Below, one piece after another: positions 23,894 through 33,981 of a DNA stretch of 64,000 nt. The translations under genes were made by a program, and so were the position numbers. Within the stretch, counting starts at the first letter, position 1; the number at the start of each line of letters is the position of its first letter. The stretch comes from Prostheceraeus crozeri. Taxonomy: Eukaryota; Platyhelminthes; Polycladida; Euryleptidae. The notes beneath the pieces are model-generated. The model was given only the letters and a program-made list of their open reading frames with translations. It was not told the DNA's origin and made no database searches. The stretch spans positions 1,116,001-1,180,000 of the forward strand of contig CAJQUW010009323.1 in NCBI GenBank assembly GCA_907163375.1. The letters are read 5' to 3'.

Positions 23894-26682
23894 TCAAATC
23901 AAATCAAACCAAATGAAATGTAGCTCATTGGGCTCCTTTAGAAGGGAAAGTACATCTGATGACAAAGCCAATTTCTTTGTATTTCGATTATTGCGAAAAG
24001 TTGCGATCAGGGGGTCCGAATTGCACAGCAACCTTCTCATGAGATCATTGTTAGTCGATGACCATGATGTCTTCCTCGTAAATTGTTCTCTGGAAATTAA
24101 ACAAAAAACTCTTTCATGCATCCGTAATAGCACAAGTATAATAATATTATTAACTAATTTCACAGACATTTTTAAGATTAAGAGCTCGTGCAGAAGCACA
24201 ACATGGCAATTTCGGAATTTCATCTATAGACATACCTGTATTTCTTGAAATATTTGGTTGAGGCCTCTTGCGCTTCTTCTGAGTACATCCCGAGAGGCAA
24301 ACTGCACACTTCTATGATTGCATGTCCGTGTAATAAGATTTTGTGTACTGATTGTGGCATGGGATACCATTTGTAATGTTGCGTGTAATATCTTGCTGTT
24401 TGAATGCAGTGTGATTTGAATTTTTCTGAGTCTATGTCAGAGTTGCATGAAATTGTGATGAGGATGACATGTAGTTTTTCGAGTAGTGTGCGATCGATCT
24501 GTAGGATTTCGGAAGCTACATTCGAGTTTTGGAACACTCTTCTCGCACTGTTGCCGTCATTTGACGTTCCAGACCCTCCTGTTCGAGGTTGATCAACTAC
24601 AAGACCCATTCTCTCTCGGAATTGTTTCTGAATTTCTTTTTTTCTCTCTTCTACAGAACGTTTCTCGGCCAATGTTCTTGCCTGATATTTTTTGATCGGC
24701 TATTTGTATGCAATATGCAACACAGTTTCAAAAAATCGTATCCACGCATGCAGGATCGAAATTCCGTATCTAAGATTGCTGCTGTCATCAGACTTTTCTA
24801 ACAGTCTGTCAATGTCGTTCATCTCTTTTGATGAAGCACCGCATATGCTACAGCACTGCATTGAATTGGTCACGTCAGAGATGTAGGTATGTATTTTTCC
24901 GTCTATCATCGTCAATTGCAAGACGCGATGAACAATGATGTCCTTGCCATTAATAGAAGTTCTGGTTTCAAGTACTTCATTCATTTCATTTTTTATCCTT
25001 TCAAACTCTTGTTGGACTACTTCTTTTGCTTCTTTTTCATATTTGAATCTAACCGGACGGCAGTAGTTTGTAGATGATGGCTTTGGATTCCGCCAGATTA
25101 TCGTTCGATTTCCATTGGCAAAACTAGAAATGTCCAGAGGTACAACACATGTTAGAAATAAACTGCTTTCATTAGCAAGTTGTCGTTCTTCGAGTGAAGT
25201 CTGTTTATAAACTGATTGTCCGGTAGCTCCATCGAACCCGATTTTCCATCTGAACGACAAGCGATTAAATTCTAGAATACTTTCGGATGTCAAGACTTCT
25301 CTCTGAGCCAGAAATATCCTTTGAAGAGTATGATCTAACAAGTTTCGGATAGGTATCTCGCAACTGAAATCTGACACGCTGATGCCTTCTGGGTAGCATT
25401 GGGCTTTAGTTTCTTTGATAGTATGATATGTTGGATATATGTTCCAGTTTTGTCTTACTGCATGGTTTCTCAGTAGTTGATAACTGGATTTTGTTAGATT
25501 AGTGTCTAGTATGAGAGCTAGAGCCTCTTCTGGACTGGTGTGGTGTTCATCAGAAATCAAATTTCTCACTTCTCTAGCTTTTTCAGTGTTCTGTTCGATT
25601 CTTAACCTCTTGCTTGATGCGTATAAGAGTTCGTTTGAAGAATATTCACTCACAATACCCGTGACCTTTCGATTTTTTGTCCTGGTAGACGCCGACTCAA
25701 ATTCTACAGAGGGTCTTCCACCCTTACTCGTATTACCGGCACCACTCTTGAATAGCATTTCAGAAAGCCAGGATTCATTTTGTTTTAGAAAAACATCCTT
25801 CGTTCTACTTGCCTTCTGCCATCTAATGCGTACCTTGTACATGAATTCAGTAATGACCTTATCGATATCATCAGGAAGTTGTAAGTTTCTCTTGTCTTTA
25901 ATGTGTTGTGTCAATTGTGTTATTGCGTTTTCGCTTTGAATAGATGTCTTGTTATCAAAAAGGTAGGATACCAGGCTCTTCTAGTCCATACCGAATGGTG
26001 AATCAATCTGAAAGAATAAAATTCTTAATTAGGTTTCTCGCAGGTTTTTTACGAATTATCACTGCAATTGATATGCAGTGTTGTGAGTAGCAGTTGTTGT
26101 GACTTGATGAAAGATTCACCTGAAGCGCTTCATGATAGTGTCAAAAGGATCGGTATGGCATAACGGATAGTGCTTACGGTTTGCGTGTAGCAGGGCTTGG
26201 GTTCGAACTCAATGCGCAACAAAGTTTTTTCCTTATTTTTCTCATATGTCATCCTGGTAAAGACGATCAATCATTGTGGTATAAGACGTCAATAGGCACT
26301 GCTTGGCAGAATATTTCTTCGTAATATTGTTTGGTATACTGAATTACAAATCTTAAATGTAATTTAAGGACGGAATTCGACAGAACTCAGAAAGCGCGCA
26401 TAGTTTTTATTAATTTTAGTACATTTAACTAATCAATTCTACATGCTGTTTTAGAGAAAACTAAGTTTTGTCTACTAAAAAATAATGAGAGCCTCCATTT
26501 AACCACTCCGATTTAAAGAATTAACACATATGTTGACTAAACTAAAGTAAAAAATGATCAAAATGATCACTTACCAACTGATTTATGGATGAGATGTCCA
26601 GGACCCAATCTGTAAACTTCACGAACCGAAACGTAATTTGAATACAACAGACAGATTTAAAATATTGTAAAATCAAAACGAT
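23894..26682 (-). pseudogene. RAG1/Transib-like transposase, three exons, two in-frame stops
   Basis: DDE recombinase that would act on the CACAGTG ends. Exon 2 spans 26007-24236 and exon 3 24089-23894. The intron between them (24235-24090) runs GTATGT to TTTCCAG and splits a codon. A likely exon 1 ends at 26575 at a consensus donor GTAAGT (26574), with acceptor TTCTTTCAG ending at 26008; its start is unclear. RAG1-like features in order: D in KIGFDGATGQS (like RAG1 D600), D in MIDGK 17 residues before the CSIC zinc pair (RAG1 D708 is 19 before CTLC), LHAWIRFFE, VDQPRTGGSGTSNDGN, VHKILLHG, and E in SEEAQEA (like RAG1 E962), then YR and, after the splice, EQFTRKTS. TAG stops lie at 25983-25981 and 24702-24700; the second probably replaces Leu. 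Otherwise the frame is open, so decay is recent. Confidence 0.85.
26147..26229 (+). other. tRNA-like Pol III unit (SINE head or tRNA relic)
   Basis: TGGCATAACGGATAG (about 26156) fits a Pol III A box and GGTTCGAAC (about 26199) a B box, about 40 bp apart as in a tRNA gene. A T6 run at 26224-26229 could end transcription. The acceptor strands do not pair and the T-loop appears one base short, so it is not a working tRNA. It lies on the opposite strand inside the proposed first intron of the Transib-like transposase. Confidence 0.55.
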
Positions 26683-26779
26683 TCAAACAGGTGAACCAAA
26701 ACTTATGCATATGTGCTAGCCAGAACATCTGTAACAATAAATACACTGATTCAAGAAGAATTTCAAAAAATTTTTTTTG

Positions 26780-26807
26780 AGGTTTTGCCAGCTTCTGACC
26801 CACTGTG
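26780..26807 (-). repeat. Right terminal inverted repeat, RSS-like
   Basis: Read on the minus strand from 26807: CACAGTG, a 12-base spacer, then GCAAAACCT. It matches the left end at 22 of 26 positions. Unlike the left end, it has no second nonamer-like block at spacing 22; an A-run follows instead. Confidence 0.85.
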
Positions 26808-26991
26808 TACTGACATAATGAGGGTTACTTTCATTAGTAGTTTAGAACACTACCACTCATGTTACCTAAGTAAAGATACTAAATCGCTATGTATAACTAT
26901 TAATTGCATATCATAATTCATGTGTATACGCACATCCCCATCTTTATACACTATATAAATAATGAAAGCAATGAAGAATATGACAAGAAAA

Positions 26992-26997
26992 TTTATT
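26992..26997 (-). terminator. Candidate poly(A) signal for the THAP/P-type transposase
   Basis: AATAAA on the minus strand about 180 bp after the stop codon of the 943-codon gene. Position and sequence fit a poly(A) signal; there is no other evidence. Confidence 0.35.
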
Positions 26998-27174
26998 ACA
27001 GTTTGCAGCATTTCTCTAAAGTTTCCTGTTTTTATACATAATTTTACAATATTTACAAAAATTCGTGTTAAAACATTCATCCAACAAATAAGAAAATATT
27101 GCAAGAACTATTTACAGAAAATGAAGGAATATTTACAACATCATATTTACATGATTTGACAACCATTGTGTACA

Positions 27175-30006
27175 TCAAAAATCACTCTGAAGTTTCCTGC
27201 ATTTTTTTGTAATACTTGCCGACTCATCTTTTGTGTTCACTCGTTTTAGTTCATTCTTTGACAAACAATTGTACATTCGTGTGAGAATATGGTCAACAGC
27301 AATATGATTTGATTTACATCTCGTCGATATATTACAGAATTTACGCATCATTACATCAGATGTTGCTTTCACGAACAGTGAGCGATGATTTTGCTCTGAA
27401 AGGAAACGTGATTTCGAAACATCATTGTCAAAAATGACAGCGTAAGAGAGGTAGCCGATCGCGCTTATAAGAAAACACAAATCTGAAGGCTCAGCCAAAC
27501 CACCTCGATTGGCCATTTCAAAAAGCTGGCTACTACCCAACGGAATCGTAAAAGGTGGACACTCGTCAACAGAATCATTTGCAATAAGCAGAATTTTACA
27601 TTCCGAACATTTGAATTGGCGTGCAACACTTCTACCGATGTAACCAGCAACATAGTAAATAATATTTACATCATTTTCTAATAAATTGTCCAAATCCAAC
27701 AATTCTGGTGACAAAAAATCCACCAACCACTTGGACTCACATAAAGCGTCTGGTTTAACAATCAGAAAGGAGTCATCATGCATAACAGTGGAAATAAGTT
27801 TCTGCTGAATTTGACTAAGTACACGAATTTTCTTTTCTGATTCAAGCAATTGTTTTATTGACATAAAAAAGTTTCCCCCGTTCATTTGACGGTAACAACC
27901 GAATCGGGCTTCAATAGGATCAGAACAGAATTTTCCAAGAAGTACATATGAAAAACCATGCATTTTTATTAAATAATCTGCTAGCATAGGTAGAGCTTTC
28001 ATAGTTTGAATACAAGCTAAAAATGTTTCATCTGTGAGACCTGGCCGTCTAGACTTCTTCCAGTCTTCAAAAAGATTTGTGACACGTCTCAAATACAAAA
28101 CATGAGAATCTGACAGATTTCGAAAAGGTTCACACATAGGATCACGTTTGTGAAATCCTTTGGAAGGATTTTTTAGTGAAACAATTTTCCAAACGTTAAC
28201 AATTATCTGTACATATGCAGCTGTCTGATTCCAACCAGTTTCATCATAAAATCTAAGAGCATTCACAGTTGATTCATGGAAAATTGACAGCGCATGTTGA
28301 GGAGAGGTTCGAGAAATATTAACCGGATTTAGCGAGCCTTTCTTCAATGCATGTGCTATCTTCAAAGGCAAGTTCTCCTCCTTCGAATACAGTTTCTTTA
28401 CATGTAAAAATGAGGCATTACAAACACCGTCAACATTCAAAATATCTCTATGTCCATCAGGAAGTGTCATTTTTGTTTTATTCACAAAATTATTGAATAT
28501 GTTCTTCAAGTTGTGAGTGAAATCAAATAAAATGAACAGTTTTGCCTCTGCTCTAATAGGATGGTTAATAAAAGGAAATATTTGATTACCACCACAAAGT
28601 CGCTTGAAAAAAGAGCGGTTGATCACATGATTGTCAGTTGAAACAGCAACAACATGGAAAAGTGAATCAATTTGACGAATGACACTCATAAACTCATTGT
28701 ACAAAATATCGGAATTAAGTCGAAACACAGGAATTAAACACACGACATCCTTATATTTTGAACAAGACGACTGAATCATAAAAGTTAAAACGGTCTTGGC
28801 GGGTATGCCATCCGATGTATAACCTACAAATTGTCCATTACTGAGTTCTACACGCTGAGCAGTATAGACTTCGTCGATCATCAATGTAACAATTTTTTCT
28901 CTGTCATCCAAAAAGCTTGATCTCCTTTGCAGATACTCGAGATCAATCGAACAGGTTTCAACTGCAGATCCTCTAGACAATGAACGCAGTGTAGTCATAG
29001 AGGGCAGAATGAAAATATCTCTTAATTTATTATACAAAGATGCACTTGTAATCTGCCACAAAAAAGAAAGTGCCAACGTCTTACATGAATATTTTCTGGC
29101 ATTCTTTGGTACTTGACAAAGTCGTAGCTGCTCAATAACAAAATTTACTAGGTGGTACATTTCAAATTCGGGGTCATCTGATTGACTTTCACAATCTAAA
29201 AATGTTTCAAGAAAAGAAGCAGCGAGTTCTAGGTACTGAGAGCTACTGTTGTTATCTAAATGTTTTTCTGACAAATTCTTCGTATAGGCAATAACGTTAC
29301 AAAGTTGAGAAATGGTTTTTACTTTATCTCCACTGAAGATATGGCGAAAGTTGGAATTCGCTAACTTTGATGACAGCACGAATACTCGCACGCTCATACT
29401 TTCGTCGACGATCACCGTAGCTTTGTGAACAGGAGCCATAAGTTCGACGTTAGAAACACTGACGTACATAAATATCAAACACGACTGATTATCTACCTTC
29501 ACAATATTGGTGGGGAGAGGGTGACTTGAAGAATCACTTAGTTTCGAACGCAGAGCATCGAGAGAATCAAACGAATCTTCCTCAATAGATTCTCTGATCA
29601 AATTCTCAATTATATTGTTCTCAAAGGACCGTCGGGAATCAGCAGTCGCATTTGAAGATCGGGGAACAGTTGGAGATTTGGTGAAATATTGAGGACACTC
29701 TGGGAACACTGAAGGAATTGCCGTTGATTTCAATCGTTTCTTCTGAAGAATTTGCGATAATCTACTCTCCCGTCTACTTTCACGTGAGTCGGTCGACGTT
29801 GTTTCGAAGTCGTGGTCGTTGAATTGTTTCTCACACACTCTGTGATTCTCATTAGGAGTAAAATCCTTTCGTGGGATAGCAGACATCCATCTTGAATGTA
29901 GAGCAGGGTCTGTTGGAAACTGAAACATTGAGCATTTATCAATGACCTCATTTTTCCTGGGCTTATAGCCACTGCGACAATTAGGAACGCAGCACGAAAA
30001 CACCAT
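27175..30006 (-). CDS. THAP-domain P-element-type transposase (THAP9-like), uninterrupted
   Basis: A 943-codon single open frame. Residues 1-95 are a THAP domain: CCVPNC, then W40, then a C58-x-x-Q61-F motif, where THAP zinc fingers have C-x-x-H-F. The last zinc ligand is thus Gln (codon CAA), so DNA binding may be weakened. The transposase part follows the P-element plan: D378 in LMIDEV, D458 in STDNH, the FDFTHNLKNIFNNF block at 494-507 that opens the GTP-binding insertion, and the acidic pair D696/E699 in SDPIEARFG followed by YRQMNGGNFF. A CxxC pair lies near 800. The ATG at 30006 was chosen because the THAP finger starts right there. No terminal inverted repeats or 8-bp target duplication were found, so this may be an element with lost ends or a domesticated gene. 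An open frame of this length suggests recent activity or selection. Confidence 0.88.
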   Translation of the reverse strand: MVFSCCVPNCRSGYKPRKNEVIDKCSMFQFPTDPALHSRWMSAIPRKDFTPNENHRVCEKQFNDHDFETTSTDSRESRRESRLSQILQKKRLKSTAIPSVFPECPQYFTKSPTVPRSSNATADSRRSFENNIIENLIRESIEEDSFDSLDALRSKLSDSSSHPLPTNIVKVDNQSCLIFMYVSVSNVELMAPVHKATVIVDESMSVRVFVLSSKLANSNFRHIFSGDKVKTISQLCNVIAYTKNLSEKHLDNNSSSQYLELAASFLETFLDCESQSDDPEFEMYHLVNFVIEQLRLCQVPKNARKYSCKTLALSFLWQITSASLYNKLRDIFILPSMTTLRSLSRGSAVETCSIDLEYLQRRSSFLDDREKIVTLMIDEVYTAQRVELSNGQFVGYTSDGIPAKTVLTFMIQSSCSKYKDVVCLIPVFRLNSDILYNEFMSVIRQIDSLFHVVAVSTDNHVINRSFFKRLCGGNQIFPFINHPIRAEAKLFILFDFTHNLKNIFNNFVNKTKMTLPDGHRDILNVDGVCNASFLHVKKLYSKEENLPLKIAHALKKGSLNPVNISRTSPQHALSIFHESTVNALRFYDETGWNQTAAYVQIIVNVWKIVSLKNPSKGFHKRDPMCEPFRNLSDSHVLYLRRVTNLFEDWKKSRRPGLTDETFLACIQTMKALPMLADYLIKMHGFSYVLLGKFCSDPIEARFGCYRQMNGGNFFMSIKQLLESEKKIRVLSQIQQKLISTVMHDDSFLIVKPDALCESKWLVDFLSPELLDLDNLLENDVNIIYYVAGYIGRSVARQFKCSECKILLIANDSVDECPPFTIPLGSSQLFEMANRGGLAEPSDLCFLISAIGYLSYAVIFDNDVSKSRFLSEQNHRSLFVKATSDVMMRKFCNISTRCKSNHIAVDHILTRMYNCLSKNELKRVNTKDESASITKKCRKLQSDF

Positions 30007-32306
30007 CGGTTGAACGTTGTCTTTAAATTATATATGTTACACGGTAATGCACGTTATGGCGAGCGAAGTGTTGAGAATCGGACAGTCTGATAGTCAGCAA
30101 GACGAAGCAATGTCCCAGCTAACACATTTACACATAGGTAATGAAAGGTGTGAGTCACGTTATCGCATGCATTGGAACTTGGAAGGGACAGCTTCTCGCT
30201 CTATCTTTGTCATGTAGGCAGTCACTGCAGCGCGAGATTTTAACCCTCTCCCTGTCAAGGCAGATTTCGCAACATCGTGCGTTGTTCTTCCCGATACACT
30301 ATCTATAATTCCCTGTACATATGTTTTCACTAATTTGCAGCCACTAATTCAAAGAAACATAATTTTTGAGAAAAGAACCCTGAAATGTCAAATTCAGGAA
30401 ATTCAGGGCATTACTCAAAGGCAGTCAAGATTTCGTGACTGTACTCGAACAGAAAATGTCTCTGAATTCAAGAAAGAAACGAGTTATAAAATGCGCGGCC
30501 ATGTTTTATGGCCAACTGTATAATATCGAAGCTTATTAAATGAAATTAGAAAATCGGCTTCGTTGTAGGCCTACTACCAAGATCTTGGGTTCATTACCCA
30601 GCATTTTGGATACCTGGCCAAGATTGCCCGATACCCAAGATTTTCAAGAAACCCAAGACCCAACCTTGCTAACTACATGTACATGTATAATTGTAGACAT
30701 GTAATTACAAAAATCATTTTCAAAAATTAACCACTTTAAAATTCGATCAAATATTTTACAGACATCAGGAACATAATCTCCGTAAAAAACTGAATATCTT
30801 GCTATATATGTTCATTGCATGCTAGCATTTTTTGCTTATCTTTCAGAGTGACTCTTTGTGCTTAGCCTACTTCAAATGCATGCTTGTTCTATTATTCGCA
30901 CAAGTTGTTGGTCACTGACCTAGTACAATAAAAAATCAAAGGTAATTTTACTATTTTTGAGTTCTAGTTGTTCAGTAATTCTATCAGTGAAACTTTTTTG
31001 TGAAACGCCGTTCCTCTCCAGATTGCTTGATTTTGTGATTTTGAGCAGTGTAGGATTGATTTAAATCACTGCTTAATCTTTATGGTGTTATCAAACGCTG
31101 CTAATTTCGACTGCTTTGAATCACTGATTTAATTGAATCACTTCTATTTTTTATGAAGCGGAAGAAATTTTGACACTGATAAAATGCAGTGATTTAGAGC
31201 GCTGATTGATTTTGTGAAAGAGGTCCAAGATACAAGCTAACAATTTGATAAACTAAGAATTATTGATATCAATGGATTTCGACTGACTGTGTAGAAATGT
31301 ATGGGCCTCGACTTTAAACAACTAATTCCTCTGATCCCCACAGTGGGATTTCCTTGGAGATATGATCATGGATGATATCCATTCTTAAATCTGATATTTT
31401 ACAGTAGCAGTACTTTCTTCAATTGCATTCATCAGCTTTGTAACGTTCTTCTTCGCTTGTGCTGTGACTTTTGATGCACACAAAGTCAGGTGATGTACAT
31501 GTATTTAAAACACTTGTCAAAATTGCTGTCACCAACAGATTGTTTTCTCTTTATGTGTCTATTACAATTGCAATGAGATCGGAACCCATCATATAAAATC
31601 GTATTTATTGCTGAATCCAGACAGTCATCTTGATTTGCGTGATGCTAAGCCCACACACGACAATCAGTGCTAACAACAGCTAGATTATGCTTAGTGAAAC
31701 ACATCTTTCAATCGGATGAGTATACAAGTAGTGAGCAGTCTGCTTTTGACCGTTAACGATTAACTAATGAATGAAATGTGCATTTGTAGGAGATACATTT
31801 CTATAATATTATATCCCGACACGGCGCTCTCATATTTAACCGATAACAGTGATAGCCTCCTGAGTACGGGTTAGCAAATTTGATCATTGTATCAAGTGCC
31901 GATTTGGCTAAGATTCAATGTCAGTAGTACGGGGACAGTTCGTCCTCGGTATTTGAGGCTGTTTTTTTCATTTGCACAACTCGGCAGTTCAACGAACATA
32001 ACAAGGTCTAGCTGCGCTCGTCTTCCGTCTTCAAAAAGACACTGCATCTTCTTAGCTAAACGATTCATCGTATCGCCCACTCTTCTGTTCTTCGTGAGTA
32101 ACAAAACGTCAAATGTTCACAACACCACTTTGCGACACAGTAGGTGACTACAACTGTGTCGCAAAAATGTGTATTCAGTAAGTCGATTCTTTTTACGATC
32201 TAGTCTGAGTCTTCAGAATACTGCATTACTCCTACCTTTCCATGGCGGACTCTGAAATGAGGCGCATCAAGATCCCGGGGAGTGAATCATATGAAAATCG
32301 GTTACT
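30007..32306. other. Non-coding
   Basis: No gene seen. TTAACCCTCTCCCTGTCAAGG at 30238 looks like a piggyBac-type end but has no partner in the window. ACCCAAGAT-like words cluster at 30580-30660. Motifs built on AATCACTG/CAGTGATT recur at 31050-31200. Part of 30765-30795 resembles 2230-2265. Confidence 0.4.
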
Positions 32307-32702
32307 AGTCACTTCGACCCCCTGACATTTCGACCCCAACAATTAATTATTACCCCATAAATTGATTATCACTGAGTGAATCCACTTCAGATAGGCAGAA
32401 TAGACCCCTACGAGCCATACTTTAACTAATGAATGCAAATTACAGCCGAAATATCCATCAGGAAAAATAACCCACAACACACAGAATTTGAAATCTTTGA
32501 TAGATGTTAAAATCGATGAAACAGACAGATGGAGCTTGTAACAGCCAGCTAATAGGTAGGATATTGAACAGAGCACATCAATTTATCTATATCTGTAGCC
32601 AACGCACTATGCAGAAGCGTAGATTTGATAACCTCATTTCATGGGGTCAATTATAAGATGACTTAATTTATGGGGTCGAAATGTCAGGGGGTCGAATTGA
32701 CT
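32307..32702. mobile_element. MITE with CGACCCCC-type terminal inverted repeats
   Basis: The left end reads CGACCCCCTGACATTTCGAC (32315 on) and the right end carries its exact complement (ending at 32695). A few further bases outside (AGTCACTT against AGTCAATT) also pair. Internal blocks near both ends (CCCATAAATT, AATTTATGGGG) extend the symmetry. About 396 bp long, with no coding capacity; the target duplication is not clear. Confidence 0.8.
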
Positions 32703-33056
32703 TGACACCTGAAAATCGTGGTGAACTTCCCTAATTTTCTAATTTTGGTATTCCTTTACTTTAAATCGTACTATCAATAGTAACTCAATACTCAAAATCA
32801 CTCATTTTGACAGTTTTGAAATTTCATTGGATTTGCCTGTAAATCTCTTTACTGATTGATGTATACGAGGCCAAACTGAGAAGTTCTTTAGGAAAACAAC
32901 TACAAAGACAGATTGATAATAAGTGATTGATTTTTGTGCATGGAATAGATATGCAACTTAGACATACATATGAAATACGGAAAGTTTCATTCAAAAGTAG
33001 CATTTCCAATGTATTTGTGCAATGATGTTCTGCAAGTCTATAACATCAAACAATGT

Positions 33057-33413
33057 GCCTGCAATAATAGATATATACTGCTTCTTCTAAACACAATGTA
33101 AATAGAATGATTAAATATTGAGTTGCAGCATCAGTTGGGAACAGACCTGAATACTTGCCATTTCATCCAATATCAGGAATCGTCAACAGGCCTAGTTCAC
33201 ATCTCTCAACATAGACACAACTCCCTATTAAAAATTGCAACCATGCAATTTGATTTCAGCTAGGCCTGCTGATGCATGTTTAAATGATATGATAATTAAA
33301 ATGAATAAATGAATCAGGTCTGGTCCCATTTTTCAACTAAGGATGCAACTCAATATTTAATCTTTCTATTTACATTGTGTTTGCAAAGGCAGCATTTATT
33401 TATTATTGCAGGC
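33057..33413. mobile_element. MITE with ~95-bp terminal inverted repeats
   Basis: The left arm 33057-33150 (GCCTGCAATAATA, ACACAATGTAAATAGAA, GATTAAATATTGAGTTGCA, ACAGACCTGA) is found inverted at 33314-33413. The short centre (about 160 bp) has no coding sequence. A diverged, longer relative lies at 16351-16975. The long arms could form a foldback hairpin. Confidence 0.8.
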
Positions 33414-33981
33414 TCACTATAAGCGATTTGCCAGTGTGTTCAAAGATGTTGCTTTTTGAACTTTTGAAAGATATTTGTGGGCATTAAATGCATCTGAAGC
33501 TTTGTAGCGATTCATTTACTTTCACAGATTTTAGACAAATTTGAGTAGGTGGGGAGGAGATGACCCAAAAGTACACGCTAAAACTGCATGCTGATTAAGG
33601 CATGCTAACATCAAAAAACATTATCAGCCAATATAGAAGCAGCCATTCTTGAGGCACTACGTAGTATTGCAACATGTGACAATGACAACAGAGTTTGTCG
33701 GTCAACAGAGTTGCTTTTGTCCTAAAAGCACAGCGCTGGACTTAAATGCTATTGACCGTAACAGCCTAATTTTCGCGCATTAGAATTTCTCTGCATACTG
33801 GAAATACTCGTCATCAGCCAGCAACGTTATGTTAAACATCATGATAGATGGGTAAAGGAAATCCCGTTGTTGCAGTATGACTGTATTCAGCGGTACACGA
33901 TAGGTAAACATGGAACTTACAAATGACAAAGTTCTTGAATGTCTCAAATGATACATGCAGATGATGAAGAATAAAGAACTG

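Larger units (their letters stand above)
23405..26807 (-). mobile_element. Transib/RAG1-like DNA transposon with RSS-like ends
   Basis: The two ends are inverted repeats starting CACAGTGGGTCA (23405 forward, 26807 reverse), with 22 of the first 26 bases the same. TACTG lies immediately outside both ends (23400-23404 and 26808-26812), a 5-bp target duplication as made by Transib/RAG-type transposases. The first seven bases equal the V(D)J recombination signal heptamer. The 3,403-bp interior carries one minus-strand transposase gene whose motifs match RAG1 (separate entry). No RAG2-like frame is visible, so this resembles Transib more than ProtoRAG. A tRNA-like unit lies in the first intron and a duplicated block near the left end. 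Boundaries and superfamily are well supported. The gene has two in-frame stops, so this copy is probably no longer autonomous. Confidence 0.9.

Noticed and set aside
26147-26229. Functional tRNA gene
   Set aside because: A and B boxes are present but the acceptor stem does not pair and the T-loop is short.
23405-26807. RAG1-RAG2 pair (ProtoRAG-like)
   Set aside because: No kelch-type frame on either strand; the free interior is too small for RAG2.
30237-30262. TTAACCCTCTCCCTGTC as a possible piggyBac-type end next to the P-type transposase
   Set aside because: No inverted partner with a TTAA was found in the window.
26813-30330. Terminal inverted repeats for the THAP/P-type element
   Set aside because: Comparison of both flanks by eye gave only short AT-rich matches such as ACACTAT; not convincing.
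31887-32147. 86-codon plus frame and overlapping 70-codon minus frame
   Set aside because: Neither shows a recognisable motif, and the two overlap; no support for either.
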